Shown: positions 1-5,195 of the stretch, in pieces | Numbering within the stretch: the stretch's first letter is position 1 | Layout of the letters: every line of letters begins with the position of its first letter | NCBI GenBank assembly: GCA_021778875.1 | Contig: JAJYBT010000260.1 | Location: forward strand, 1 to 5,382 | DNA from: Acidobacteriota bacterium | GTDB lineage: Bacteria; Acidobacteriota; Terriglobia; Terriglobales; Acidobacteriaceae | DNA: 5,382 bases | Reading direction: 5' to 3' | Notes under the pieces: model-generated | What the model was told of the DNA's origin: nothing | The model's input: only the letters and a program-made list of their open reading frames with translations | Database searches by the model: none | Made by a program: the position numbers and the translations under genes

Positions 1-381
1 GCGATTCTGGCCCAGGTATCAGCCCCGGAAAAAGGCCCGGAGCGCAAAAAAGCAGTAAAGCTCTTTATAGCGTAGCCATTCGATGGTTGTCACGGCGGGC
101 GGGAATGGGATGCCGCAGCCAGGGGGGCCGGCGCTGGCGCGGCGGGCTCCCGAAAAATCCTCTCCTCGCTTCCAACTCCAGTTCGTTCTATATTCTGGAC
201 AACCGTCGGGAAGCGAGCGGCAAGCGGCTCCATGGCTCAGCCGTTCGGTTCCCGGTGAAGGCCGAAGAATTGGAAGTTTTTGCAAGAGGAGCGCCGAACA
301 GGCATAGAACAGGATAGGATTCTGCCATCAGGTAAGAAGCGGTTCGCGCAGCGGGCCGTTATGGAAAAGGAAGGCAAAAGC
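1..381. other. Left-edge region without a supportable gene
   Basis: I find no convincing gene here. On the plus strand, two frames open at the left edge close early, at stop codons 56-58 and 73-75, so the C-terminal tail of an upstream plus-strand gene could lie here, but the residues are too few to recognise. The third frame stays open to 317 but reads as arginine- and glycine-rich sequence with no family look, and the minus-strand frame over 19-285 looks the same. The stretch probably carries the promoter and leader of the gene at 382. A TATATT at 189-194 resembles a -10 box but has no good -35 partner, and TTGCAA at 280-285 with TAGAAC downstream has a spacer of 19, longer than usual. Neither is strong enough to call. 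Confidence 0.5.
367..374 (+). promoter_or_regulatory. Shine-Dalgarno site that fixes the start of the coiled-coil protein
   Basis: AAGGAAGG lies 7 bases before the ATG at 382. It favours that ATG over the in-frame ATG at 361, which has no comparable site ahead of it, and over the longer reading from TTG at 280. Confidence 0.75.
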
Positions 382-1209
382 ATGAGCGAACTAGAAAATC
401 CACCCCGAACTTATTCCGGCGCACTGCTTGGAGTGATCGCCGCAGCCCTGGTGCTTGCCGTTGGCGGGCTGATCTGGACCTACACGGTGAGCAGCCGGCT
501 GTCGCACACGGAGGCGGCGCTGACCGCGGCCAACCAGCAGAACGCCAGCCTGGCCGCAGAGATGCGCGAGACCAATGCCCGTCTTACGGTAGCCACCGAC
601 GAGCTGGGTAAGTCGCTGGGTCTGACCCAGAAGCAGCTTGACGCCCGCGCCCAGGCCATCATCCAGCGCGAACAGGCCGACAACAAGCGGCTGGAGGCTG
701 CGCAGAAGCAGACGGCGCAGCAGGTCAGCAGCGTCTCCAGCGAAGTGTCGAACGTGAAGACGGACGTGGGCGGCGTGAAGACGGACGTGGCAAAGACGCA
801 GACCGATCTCGCGGGCGCGATTTCGCAACTGCAGTCGATGAAGGGTGATTTGGGCGGCCAAAGCACGCTGATCGCGCGCAACCACGACGAGCTGGAGTTG
901 CTGAAGCACAAGGGCGACCGCAACTACTACGAGTTCACGCTCGACAAGGGCCACCGCAAGCCCGTAGGGACCGTGAGCCTGGAGCTGCGCAAGGCCGACA
1001 TGAAGAAGAGCCGGTTCACGCTCATGGTGTATGCCGACGACAGGCGGTACGAGAAGAAGGACAGAAACGTGGACGAGCCGCTCCAGTTCTACAGCGGCAA
1101 GGAGCCTGCGCTCTACGAGATCGTGGTGAACTCCATGCCCTCGAAGAACAAGGTATCGGGGTATCTCTCGACGCCCAAGACCGGGCCTGCTCCGGCTAGC
1201 GCTCAGTAA
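382..1209 (+). CDS. Membrane-anchored periplasmic coiled-coil protein of unknown function
   Basis: This is a 275-residue protein. Residues 1-12 are polar, about 13-33 form one strongly hydrophobic segment (GALLGVIAAALVLAVGG), and no signal-peptidase site is evident, so it is probably a type II anchor with the bulk outside the inner membrane. Residues 40-178 are Ala/Gln/Glu/Lys-rich and predicted coiled coil. Between 115 and 163 they fall into clean seven-residue units such as VSNVKTD and VGGVKTD. Residues 180-265 (starting NYYEFTL) form a charged, beta-rich domain, followed by a Pro/Ala tail. I recall similar N-anchor, coiled-coil, YYEF-domain proteins from acidobacteria, but I know no function. 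The start at 382 is chosen from its Shine-Dalgarno site; upstream in-frame starts exist at 280 and 361. The gene ends 14 bases inside the convergent gene. An envelope scaffold or adaptor role would be a guess. Confidence 0.85.
   Translation: MSELENPPRTYSGALLGVIAAALVLAVGGLIWTYTVSSRLSHTEAALTAANQQNASLAAEMRETNARLTVATDELGKSLGLTQKQLDARAQAIIQREQADNKRLEAAQKQTAQQVSSVSSEVSNVKTDVGGVKTDVAKTQTDLAGAISQLQSMKGDLGGQSTLIARNHDELELLKHKGDRNYYEFTLDKGHRKPVGTVSLELRKADMKKSRFTLMVYADDRRYEKKDRNVDEPLQFYSGKEPALYEIVVNSMPSKNKVSGYLSTPKTGPAPASAQ
753..790 (+). repeat. Tandem 21-bp repeat inside the coiled-coil gene
   Basis: A 17-base identical string (CGTGAAGACGGACGTGG) occurs at 753-769 and again at 774-790, a period of exactly 21 bases, that is, seven codons. 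It encodes two successive heptads containing VKTDV. The near identity at DNA level suggests a fairly recent in-frame duplication of one heptad, or strong selection on the heptad pattern. Confidence 0.8.
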
Positions 1210-1816
1210 CGGCGTTCTGGGGCTTCAGCGTCAGGCTGGGCAGGTAGCGAAAGCCGAAAGTGAAGTCCAGGGTCTTGCGCGCGTCCCATTGCTGTTTGGT
1301 CAGGCGGAAGGAGGAGACGAAGGTTCCCTCCACCGTCTGGCCGGGCAGGATGGTCGTTTCCGGGGAAAGCGCCGCGGCGCGCCACGGTTGCAGCTCGGGA
1401 TAAGCGAGGAAGGCGCGGTCATATTGCGATTTCGCGGCGGCATAGCTTGCATGGATGCCGTCGTCCAGCGTGGCGTTGGTCAGAATCTGATGGAGAAACA
1501 GCGGCTGCTTGCTCTGGTTGTGCAGCCGTGCGCGCGCAAACACCAGCACCAGGTCAAATCTTTCCTGCGGGATAGCCGCGCCGGCAGCGTCAAAGCCGGC
1601 GGTCTGGGTGTGCAAGGGATGTGCCCACACCTCAAGGATCTCGCCAGTCGCGGCAGGAGGCTTTTCGCCGGCGATGACATAGATGGCAATGGCCGCGCTG
1701 ACCAGGATGACGGCCGCAACGCTGGCCCAGATCACGTGGCTGGTTCCCTTGGTGAACGCTTCGCCCTGGGCGGCGTCATCCTTGTCCTGCGGGGTTTCCT
1801 GATGCAGCAGACTCAT
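1196..1816 (-). CDS. Single-pass membrane protein with beta-rich outer domain, unknown function
   Basis: This 206-residue protein has a polar, acidic N-terminus (1-26), one transmembrane segment at about 27-49 (VIWASVAAVILVSAAIAIYV), then an outer region of about 155 residues. That region alternates hydrophobic strands with polar turns (FDLVLVFARARLHNQ at 87-101, TVEGTFVSSFRL at 161-172, LDFTFGFRYLPSL at 183-195), which suggests an immunoglobulin-like or DUF4352-like sandwich. I recall similar proteins from acidobacteria and know no function. The ATG at 1816 has AGGG 4 bases upstream, a modest ribosome site. The gene lies 110 bases downstream of polX on the same strand, but a possible terminator lies between them. 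It faces the coiled-coil gene, and both products appear anchored in the same membrane with their bulk outside, so a shared envelope role is conceivable but unproven. The plus-strand reading over 1289-1852 has no such organisation and is a shadow. Confidence 0.8.
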   Translation of the reverse strand: MSLLHQETPQDKDDAAQGEAFTKGTSHVIWASVAAVILVSAAIAIYVIAGEKPPAATGEILEVWAHPLHTQTAGFDAAGAAIPQERFDLVLVFARARLHNQSKQPLFLHQILTNATLDDGIHASYAAAKSQYDRAFLAYPELQPWRAAALSPETTILPGQTVEGTFVSSFRLTKQQWDARKTLDFTFGFRYLPSLTLKPQNAVTER

Positions 1817-1853
1817 AGCGCCCTTATCTTACTCTCCGCGAGGGCCTGGTGAG

Positions 1854-1888
1854 AGACGAAAAAACCGCGTCTGGGCCGAAATTGCCCA
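1854..1888 (-). terminator. Possible terminator after polX
   Basis: Read on the minus strand about 39 bases after the polX stop, TGGGC pairs with GCCCA (arms 1884-1888 and 1872-1876, 7-base loop). Seven bases later comes a run of six T (1864-1859). A second weak stem, AGACG/CGTCT, encloses that T run. The distance between stem and T run is longer than in a textbook intrinsic terminator, so this is tentative. Confidence 0.35.
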
Positions 1889-1926
1889 TTTCGTGTACTG
1901 CTTTTCTGGGGACACGGGGGTCGCGC

Positions 1927-3669
1927 TCAGGGACGCGGCCTGAGTGCGGCAAGGAATTTCTTCGTGCCCAGGGTGTTCAACACGTCTTCCGGCGCGAGCC
2001 ATGCCCGTCGCAGCTGGCGAACGCCGTATTCGATTTTCGCCAGATGCCGGATGTCGTGCGCGTCGGTGCTGATGACAATCTTGCAGCCCAGCTCTTTGGC
2101 CAGGCGCAGGTCGCGGTCGCACAGGTCCAGCCGCTCGGGTGCTGCGTTCTGCTCCGCGGCCACTCCCAGCTCGGCGGCCCGGCGCAGCACCGCCGCCATA
2201 TCCAGCGCAAAAGGCTCGCGGCGCAGCAGCAGGCGCCCGGTGGGATGGCCCAGAATGCGGGTGAAGGGATTCTCGATCGCACGCAAGACGCGGGCCGTCA
2301 TGTCGTCGCGGCTCATGTCAAAGCGGGTGTGGACGCTGGCGATGACGATATCCATCTGCGCCAGCACTTCGTCGTCCAGGTCGAGCCTGCCGTCAGCCAG
2401 GATGTCCACTTCAATGCCGGCGAAGATGCGGATGCGGCCCTCCATCCGCTTGTCCGCCTCTTGAATGCGCCGGATGTGTTCGAGCGCGCGCTTCTCGTCG
2501 AGGCCGTTGGTCATGGCCATGTTCTTTGAGTGGTCGGTAATGGCGATGTACTCGTAGCCGCGCTTGAGGCCGGCTTCTGCCATCTCGTGGATGGTGTTGC
2601 GCCCATCGGTGGCGGTGGTGTGCATGTGCAGGTCGCCGCGCAGGTCGGCCAGCTCAATGATGCGGGGCAGCTTGTGGTGGGCGGCGGCTTCGATTTCGCC
2701 CAGGTTCTCGCGCATCTCCGGCGGCATCCAGTCCATGCGCAGCGCCTTGTAAATCTCCTCTTCGGTGGCCGCGGCAACGGTGGAGCCGTCGTCCAGCCGC
2801 GCCAGCGCCCACTCGCTCAGCGTATAGCCCATTTTCAGCGCCCGCTGCCGCAGCGCGACGTTGTGCGCTTTTGATCCCGTAAAGTATTGCAGCGCAGCGC
2901 CATAGGACTCCGATGGCAGCAGTCGAACGTCCACCTGCATGCCATTGGAGAGGTGAAAGCTGACCTTGTTTTCGCCCTTGGCGATGATGTCGTGAATCTC
3001 CGGATAGGCGGCGACATATTCGACCGCCGCGCCTGTGTGCTCCGGCTGGCAGGCCGGGCCGGTTACCAGCAGGTCCAGGTCGCCCACAGTCTCGCGGCCG
3101 CGGCGCAGCGACCCGGCAGGCGACACCTTCTGAATACCTTTGAAGGCGAGCAGGTAGGTGGCGATGCGCGCGGCGGCATCCTCGGCCACATCGATGCGGA
3201 AACGCCCCGTGCTGCGGCGATAGTCTTCGATGCCTTTGCGCAGCTTTTCAATCTGCTTTTCGCCCATGCGCGGCAGACCAGCAAGCCTTTCTTCTTCAAT
3301 GGCTTGTGCAAGCTGGTCGATGCTGGCGATTTTGGCCGCGTCCCACAGCAGGGCAACGGTCTTCGGACCCATGCCTGGCAGCTTCAGCAGCTCCAGCAGG
3401 CCCGCGCCGTATTTCGCCAGCAGCTCCTCGCGCAGCGGCATCGTGCCGGTGGCGGCAAGCGCCTGCAGGTGCGAGGCCATGCCCTTGCCGATGCCGGGAA
3501 TCTCAAGCAACTGACCGGTGTCAGAGGCGATGGCGGCCAGGTCCACGGTCGTCTGCTCCACGGATTCGGCGGCCCGGCGGTAACTGCGGATGCGAAAGCT
3601 GTCTGCGCCGTCGATCTCGAGCAGATCGGCGGTTTCAGAAAGCAGGCGGGACATGGCGGCGTTATCCAC
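1927..3669 (-). CDS. polX: Family X DNA polymerase with PHP nuclease domain (PolX)
   Basis: PolX is a cytoplasmic gap-filling repair polymerase, used in base-excision and break repair, with a metal-dependent 3'-5' exonuclease in its PHP domain. The 580-residue length is normal for bacterial PolX. An N-terminal 8-kDa-like domain carries helix-hairpin-helix motifs at 57-64 (IPGIGKGM) and 97-104 (LPGMGPKT) and a third, weaker one at 131-138. The polymerase motif GSLRRGRETVGDLD spans 186-199, giving catalytic D197 and D199; D247 in MQVDVRL is the likely third acid. YFTGSKAHN (262-270) matches the nucleotide-site motif. The PHP domain has DLHMHTTATDG (346-356), ITDH (377-380), GIEVD (418-422), SVH (445-447), GHP (474-476) and STDAH (534-538), so the nine expected metal ligands (H348, H350, D355, H380, E420, H447, H475, D536, H538) all appear present. 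Both activities are therefore likely intact. Translation starts at a GTG with GGAGG 8 bases upstream; an ATG five codons in lacks such a site. Confidence 0.97.
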   Translation of the reverse strand: MDNAAMSRLLSETADLLEIDGADSFRIRSYRRAAESVEQTTVDLAAIASDTGQLLEIPGIGKGMASHLQALAATGTMPLREELLAKYGAGLLELLKLPGMGPKTVALLWDAAKIASIDQLAQAIEEERLAGLPRMGEKQIEKLRKGIEDYRRSTGRFRIDVAEDAAARIATYLLAFKGIQKVSPAGSLRRGRETVGDLDLLVTGPACQPEHTGAAVEYVAAYPEIHDIIAKGENKVSFHLSNGMQVDVRLLPSESYGAALQYFTGSKAHNVALRQRALKMGYTLSEWALARLDDGSTVAAATEEEIYKALRMDWMPPEMRENLGEIEAAAHHKLPRIIELADLRGDLHMHTTATDGRNTIHEMAEAGLKRGYEYIAITDHSKNMAMTNGLDEKRALEHIRRIQEADKRMEGRIRIFAGIEVDILADGRLDLDDEVLAQMDIVIASVHTRFDMSRDDMTARVLRAIENPFTRILGHPTGRLLLRREPFALDMAAVLRRAAELGVAAEQNAAPERLDLCDRDLRLAKELGCKIVISTDAHDIRHLAKIEYGVRQLRRAWLAPEDVLNTLGTKKFLAALRPRP

Positions 3670-3925
3670 TGCGAGAGCCTCCGCGAACAGTATCCGCGAT
3701 TGGCTCGAGGAAAACGAGCGGACAGGGAGAGCGAGGAAGATTTTTCAGACGGCGTGGAGACGCGACCCGTGGCATCGGCGGGCTGCTGCGCAAGTGTGCG
3801 GAGCTGCCACCCACTGCCCGGGCTGGCGCTTGAACTGCAATGTGAGTGCGACGCAGCGCGCAGGCATAGAAGACGCGCGCCACCTGCCGGTGGGTGTGCT
3901 GTTACGCCTGGCGACAGGTGCGCTA
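3670..3925. other. 256-base gap between the cold-shock gene and polX
   Basis: No gene is supported here; the open frames on both strands have arginine/alanine/proline-rich shadow composition. Just after the cold-shock stop, on the minus strand, GCG-CACCTG can pair with CAGGTG-(one-base bulge)-CGC (outer arms within 3915-3923 and 3877-3886, 28-base loop), and a smaller hairpin CCACC/GGTGG sits at 3880-3893. No T run follows, so a clear intrinsic terminator is lacking. The right-hand part should contain the polX promoter: GATACT at 3691-3696 (minus strand) is a modest -10 lookalike without a good -35. Confidence 0.5.
3678..3682 (-). promoter_or_regulatory. Shine-Dalgarno site that fixes the GTG start of polX
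   Basis: On the minus strand GGAGG ends 8 bases before the GTG at 3669. The alternative ATG at 3654 is preceded by no comparable site, so the GTG is preferred. Confidence 0.75.
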
Positions 3926-4156
3926 CTAGGCTGCGGTGTGGGCGACATCCCTCAGCCGCAGCACTGCTTCGGCCTGGGGGCCTTTCTGGCCCTGGGCGAT
4001 GTCGAACTCCACATCATCGCCCTCTTTCAGCGTTTTGTAGCCGTCCAACTGGATTGCCGAGTAATGGACGAACACATCCGGGCCGTCTTCACGTCCGATG
4101 AATCCGTAGCCCTTGGCGTTGTTGAACCACTTGACTTTGCCTTTGTATTGAGCCAC
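3926..4156 (-). CDS. Cold-shock domain protein (CspA family)
   Basis: This small cytoplasmic protein binds single-stranded RNA and DNA and acts as an RNA chaperone that melts secondary structure. The 76 residues form one cold-shock domain: [16 protein letters not shown] at 5-20 contains RNP1 (KGYGFI, 15-20) and the surface aromatics W10, F11, Y17 and F19. DVFVHYSAI (27-35) contains RNP2 (VFVHY, 28-32). [20 protein letters not shown] (47-66) is the conserved third part; AEAV there replaces the commoner AANV or AENV. The start is the GTG at 4156, giving [18 protein letters not shown] lies 9 bases upstream. Reading further upstream to an ATG at 4219 would add 21 residues with no counterpart in the family. 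Whether it is cold-induced cannot be told from the sequence. The gene appears to stand alone, with a terminator upstream. Confidence 0.96.
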   Translation of the reverse strand: MAQYKGKVKWFNNAKGYGFIGREDGPDVFVHYSAIQLDGYKTLKEGDDVEFDIAQGQKGPQAEAVLRLRDVAHTAA

Positions 4157-4165
4157 AGGGGTCTG

Positions 4166-4173
4166 CCTTCCTT
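4166..4173 (-). promoter_or_regulatory. Shine-Dalgarno site that fixes the GTG start of the cold-shock gene
   Basis: AAGGAAGG on the minus strand lies 9 bases before the GTG at 4156. It decides against the longer reading from 4219, and the same octamer serves the coiled-coil gene. Confidence 0.75.
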
Positions 4174-4262
4174 GCGTCTTGATGTGTAGCCGGCGAGAGC
4201 AGCGTGTAGGAACGCACACCGATAAAAGCTATGACGCCGAAACTGCGCGAAAGGTTGATTGC

Positions 4263-4278
4263 GATTTTCAGGAAAATC
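4263..4278. repeat. Perfect 7-bp inverted repeat upstream of the cold-shock gene
   Basis: GATTTTC-AG-GAAAATC is a perfect inverted repeat with a 2-base centre, 107 bases before the cold-shock start codon. The tiny spacer makes a stable RNA hairpin unlikely and fits a binding site for a dimeric regulator better. No known operator is recognised. Confidence 0.6.
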
Positions 4279-4294
4279 TCCAGAAAATTAAGAC

Positions 4295-4321
4295 GGGCCG
4301 ATTCCCATGAGGAACCGGCCC
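4295..4321 (-). terminator. Hairpin terminator of the Nudix gene
   Basis: GGGCCG (4295-4300) pairs with CGGCCC (4316-4321). After one mismatch, four more pairs (TTCC/GGAA) close a 5-base loop. Read on the minus strand it lies 48 bases after the Nudix stop and is followed by GTCTTAATTTTC, a moderately T-rich tail. It separates the Nudix gene from the cold-shock gene on the same strand. On the plus strand it is followed by ATTTTGAG, so it might work weakly in that direction too. Confidence 0.65.
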
Positions 4322-4369
4322 ATTTTGAGCCCACGGATTCAATCTGATTTCAGAGTCCGCGGAGCCCTG

Positions 4370-5038
4370 TTACTTTTTCTGTTTTTTCTCGATCTGCAGC
4401 ACATACAGCAGGACGCTGGTCAGCGTTTTGCCATCCAGGATCGCGCCTTTTTCAATCATCTTCACCACGTCAGACAGTTTGACCAGACGCAACTCAATCT
4501 CTTCGTCGTCCTCCGGGTGCGGGTGACCCGGCGTGAGCCCTTCGGCCAGAAAGACCTTCATGGACTCGCCCAGGAAGCCGGGGCTGGCGTAGTACTCCAC
4601 AAATGGCTTCCACTTCCTTGCGCGGTAGCCGGTCTCTTCTTCCAACTCGCGCTGCGCGCCGGCCAGCGGGTCCTCGCCGGGGTGGAGCTTGCCGGCGGGC
4701 AGCTCCCACAGGTACTGGTTGGCGGCGTGGCGATACTGGCGCTCGACCACGATCCACGGATTGCGTTTGCTTTTGGAATTGTCCACGGCCAGCACGACCA
4801 CGCTGCCGTTGTGGCGGATTACGTCGCGCTCGCTTCGCTTGCCGCCGGGCTCGATCAGCTTGTCGTGCAGCACGCGGAACAGCGGTCCGTCATAGGCCAC
4901 AACGGAGCTGAGCAGTTTCGCCTTTGCCTCGGGAGCGGGCTTCAGAGCCTTGCGTCTGGCTGCTTTGGGCGCCTTTGCCCTGGCGGTCTTCGGCTTCGTG
5001 GCCCCCGCGGGCCGGGGGGCTTTTTCTTTTTTGGGCAT
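4370..5038 (-). CDS. Nudix hydrolase, ADP-ribose pyrophosphatase type, with basic N-terminal tail
   Basis: This enzyme probably hydrolyses ADP-ribose or a related nucleotide sugar to a nucleoside monophosphate plus a sugar phosphate. In the 222-residue protein the Nudix box is complete at 116-138: G116, E122, then RELEEETG (130-137) with metal-binding E133/E134. ELPAGKL just ahead and SPGF at 152-155, with a proline 16 residues after the box, fit the ADP-ribose pyrophosphatase subgroup, as does FLAEGL (163-168). Substrate choice still needs assay. Residues 1-41 are an added tail made almost only of Lys, Ala, Pro and Arg, resembling histone-H1-like tails; typical family members start near residue 45. 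The C-terminus also ends in lysines (EKKQKK). The start is the ATG at 5038 with AGGAGAGAGG just upstream; an in-frame ATG at 5068 has no such site. It is divergent from bshC. Confidence 0.93.
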   Translation of the reverse strand: MPKKEKAPRPAGATKPKTARAKAPKAARRKALKPAPEAKAKLLSSVVAYDGPLFRVLHDKLIEPGGKRSERDVIRHNGSVVVLAVDNSKSKRNPWIVVERQYRHAANQYLWELPAGKLHPGEDPLAGAQRELEEETGYRARKWKPFVEYYASPGFLGESMKVFLAEGLTPGHPHPEDDEEIELRLVKLSDVVKMIEKGAILDGKTLTSVLLYVLQIEKKQKK

Positions 5039-5195
5039 CGCGGCCTCTCTCCTGATTTCGCTATTCAAAGAAAAGTATACGCATCGGCAGCAGGCGATAC
5101 GTGCATCGACTGCGCCCGGCGTGGCATCCTTTACTCAGCCGCATTTCACCTGAGCCCGGCCGGACAGGAATCCCCGCAAGGCGCGCGAACCGGAA
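5039..5195. promoter_or_regulatory. Divergent promoter region between the Nudix gene and bshC
   Basis: These 157 bases must drive both outward genes unless bshC is read from further left. For the Nudix gene, TATACT on the minus strand (5074-5079) is a five-of-six -10 box placed to give a leader of about 30 bases, though no good -35 box is seen. For bshC, TCGACT (5106-5111) and TTTACT (5130-5135) with an 18-base spacer are a weak pair. The motif ATAC(GT)GCATCG occurs twice, at 5077-5086 and 5097-5108, overlapping the Nudix -10 box. Confidence 0.4.
5044..5053 (-). promoter_or_regulatory. Shine-Dalgarno site that fixes the start of the Nudix gene
   Basis: AGGAGAGAGG on the minus strand ends 5 bases before the ATG at 5038; its AGGAG part lies 10 bases away. 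It lies inside the longer reading from 5068, so it marks the shorter, 222-residue product and shows that the basic tail is translated. Confidence 0.75.

Larger units (their letters stand above)
4157..4294 (-). promoter_or_regulatory. Promoter and leader region of the cold-shock gene
   Basis: These 138 bases lie between the terminator hairpin of the Nudix gene and the cold-shock start codon, so they should hold the cold-shock promoter and a leader. They are richer in A/T than the surroundings in the right half. A 16-base inverted repeat at 4263-4278 is described separately. I could not find a -35/-10 pair good enough to name. Many csp genes have long structured leaders, and the space here would allow one of up to about 100 bases. 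Confidence 0.45.

Noticed and set aside
19..285. Minus-strand open frame of 88 codons in the left-edge region
   Set aside because: No ribosome site or recognisable motif; composition is that of random GC-rich sequence. A real small gene cannot be fully excluded.
280..381. N-terminal extension of the coiled-coil protein from TTG at 280 or ATG at 361
   Set aside because: The strong AAGGAAGG site belongs to the ATG at 382, and the extension would put about 34 charged residues before the membrane anchor without any family support.
391..954. Minus-strand open frame opposite the coiled-coil gene
   Set aside because: It reads as leucine/arginine/valine-rich repeats, which is what the reverse of a coiled-coil gene gives; the plus strand has the ribosome site and heptads.
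1289..1852. Plus-strand open frame of 187 codons opposite the membrane-protein gene
   Set aside because: It has no transmembrane or domain organisation, whereas the minus-strand reading has a clear membrane anchor and beta-strand pattern.
1849..2529. Plus-strand open frame of 226 codons opposite the end of polX
   Set aside because: It lies within the PHP domain of polX; composition typical of an antisense frame in GC-rich DNA.
3880..3893. Small CCACC/GGTGG hairpin as an intrinsic terminator for the cold-shock gene
   Set aside because: No T run follows on the minus strand, and a 5-bp stem this GC-rich is expected by chance here.
2887..4101. Long plus-strand open frame of 404 codons opposite polX
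   Set aside because: It is an antisense shadow: polX on the other strand has every catalytic motif of its family, while this frame is His/Gln/Arg/Gly-rich with no domain, and it runs on across the gap and into the cold-shock gene.
3590..4189. Plus-strand open frame of 199 codons across the polX start, the gap and the cold-shock gene
   Set aside because: It crosses two well-supported minus-strand genes and shows no protein-like features.
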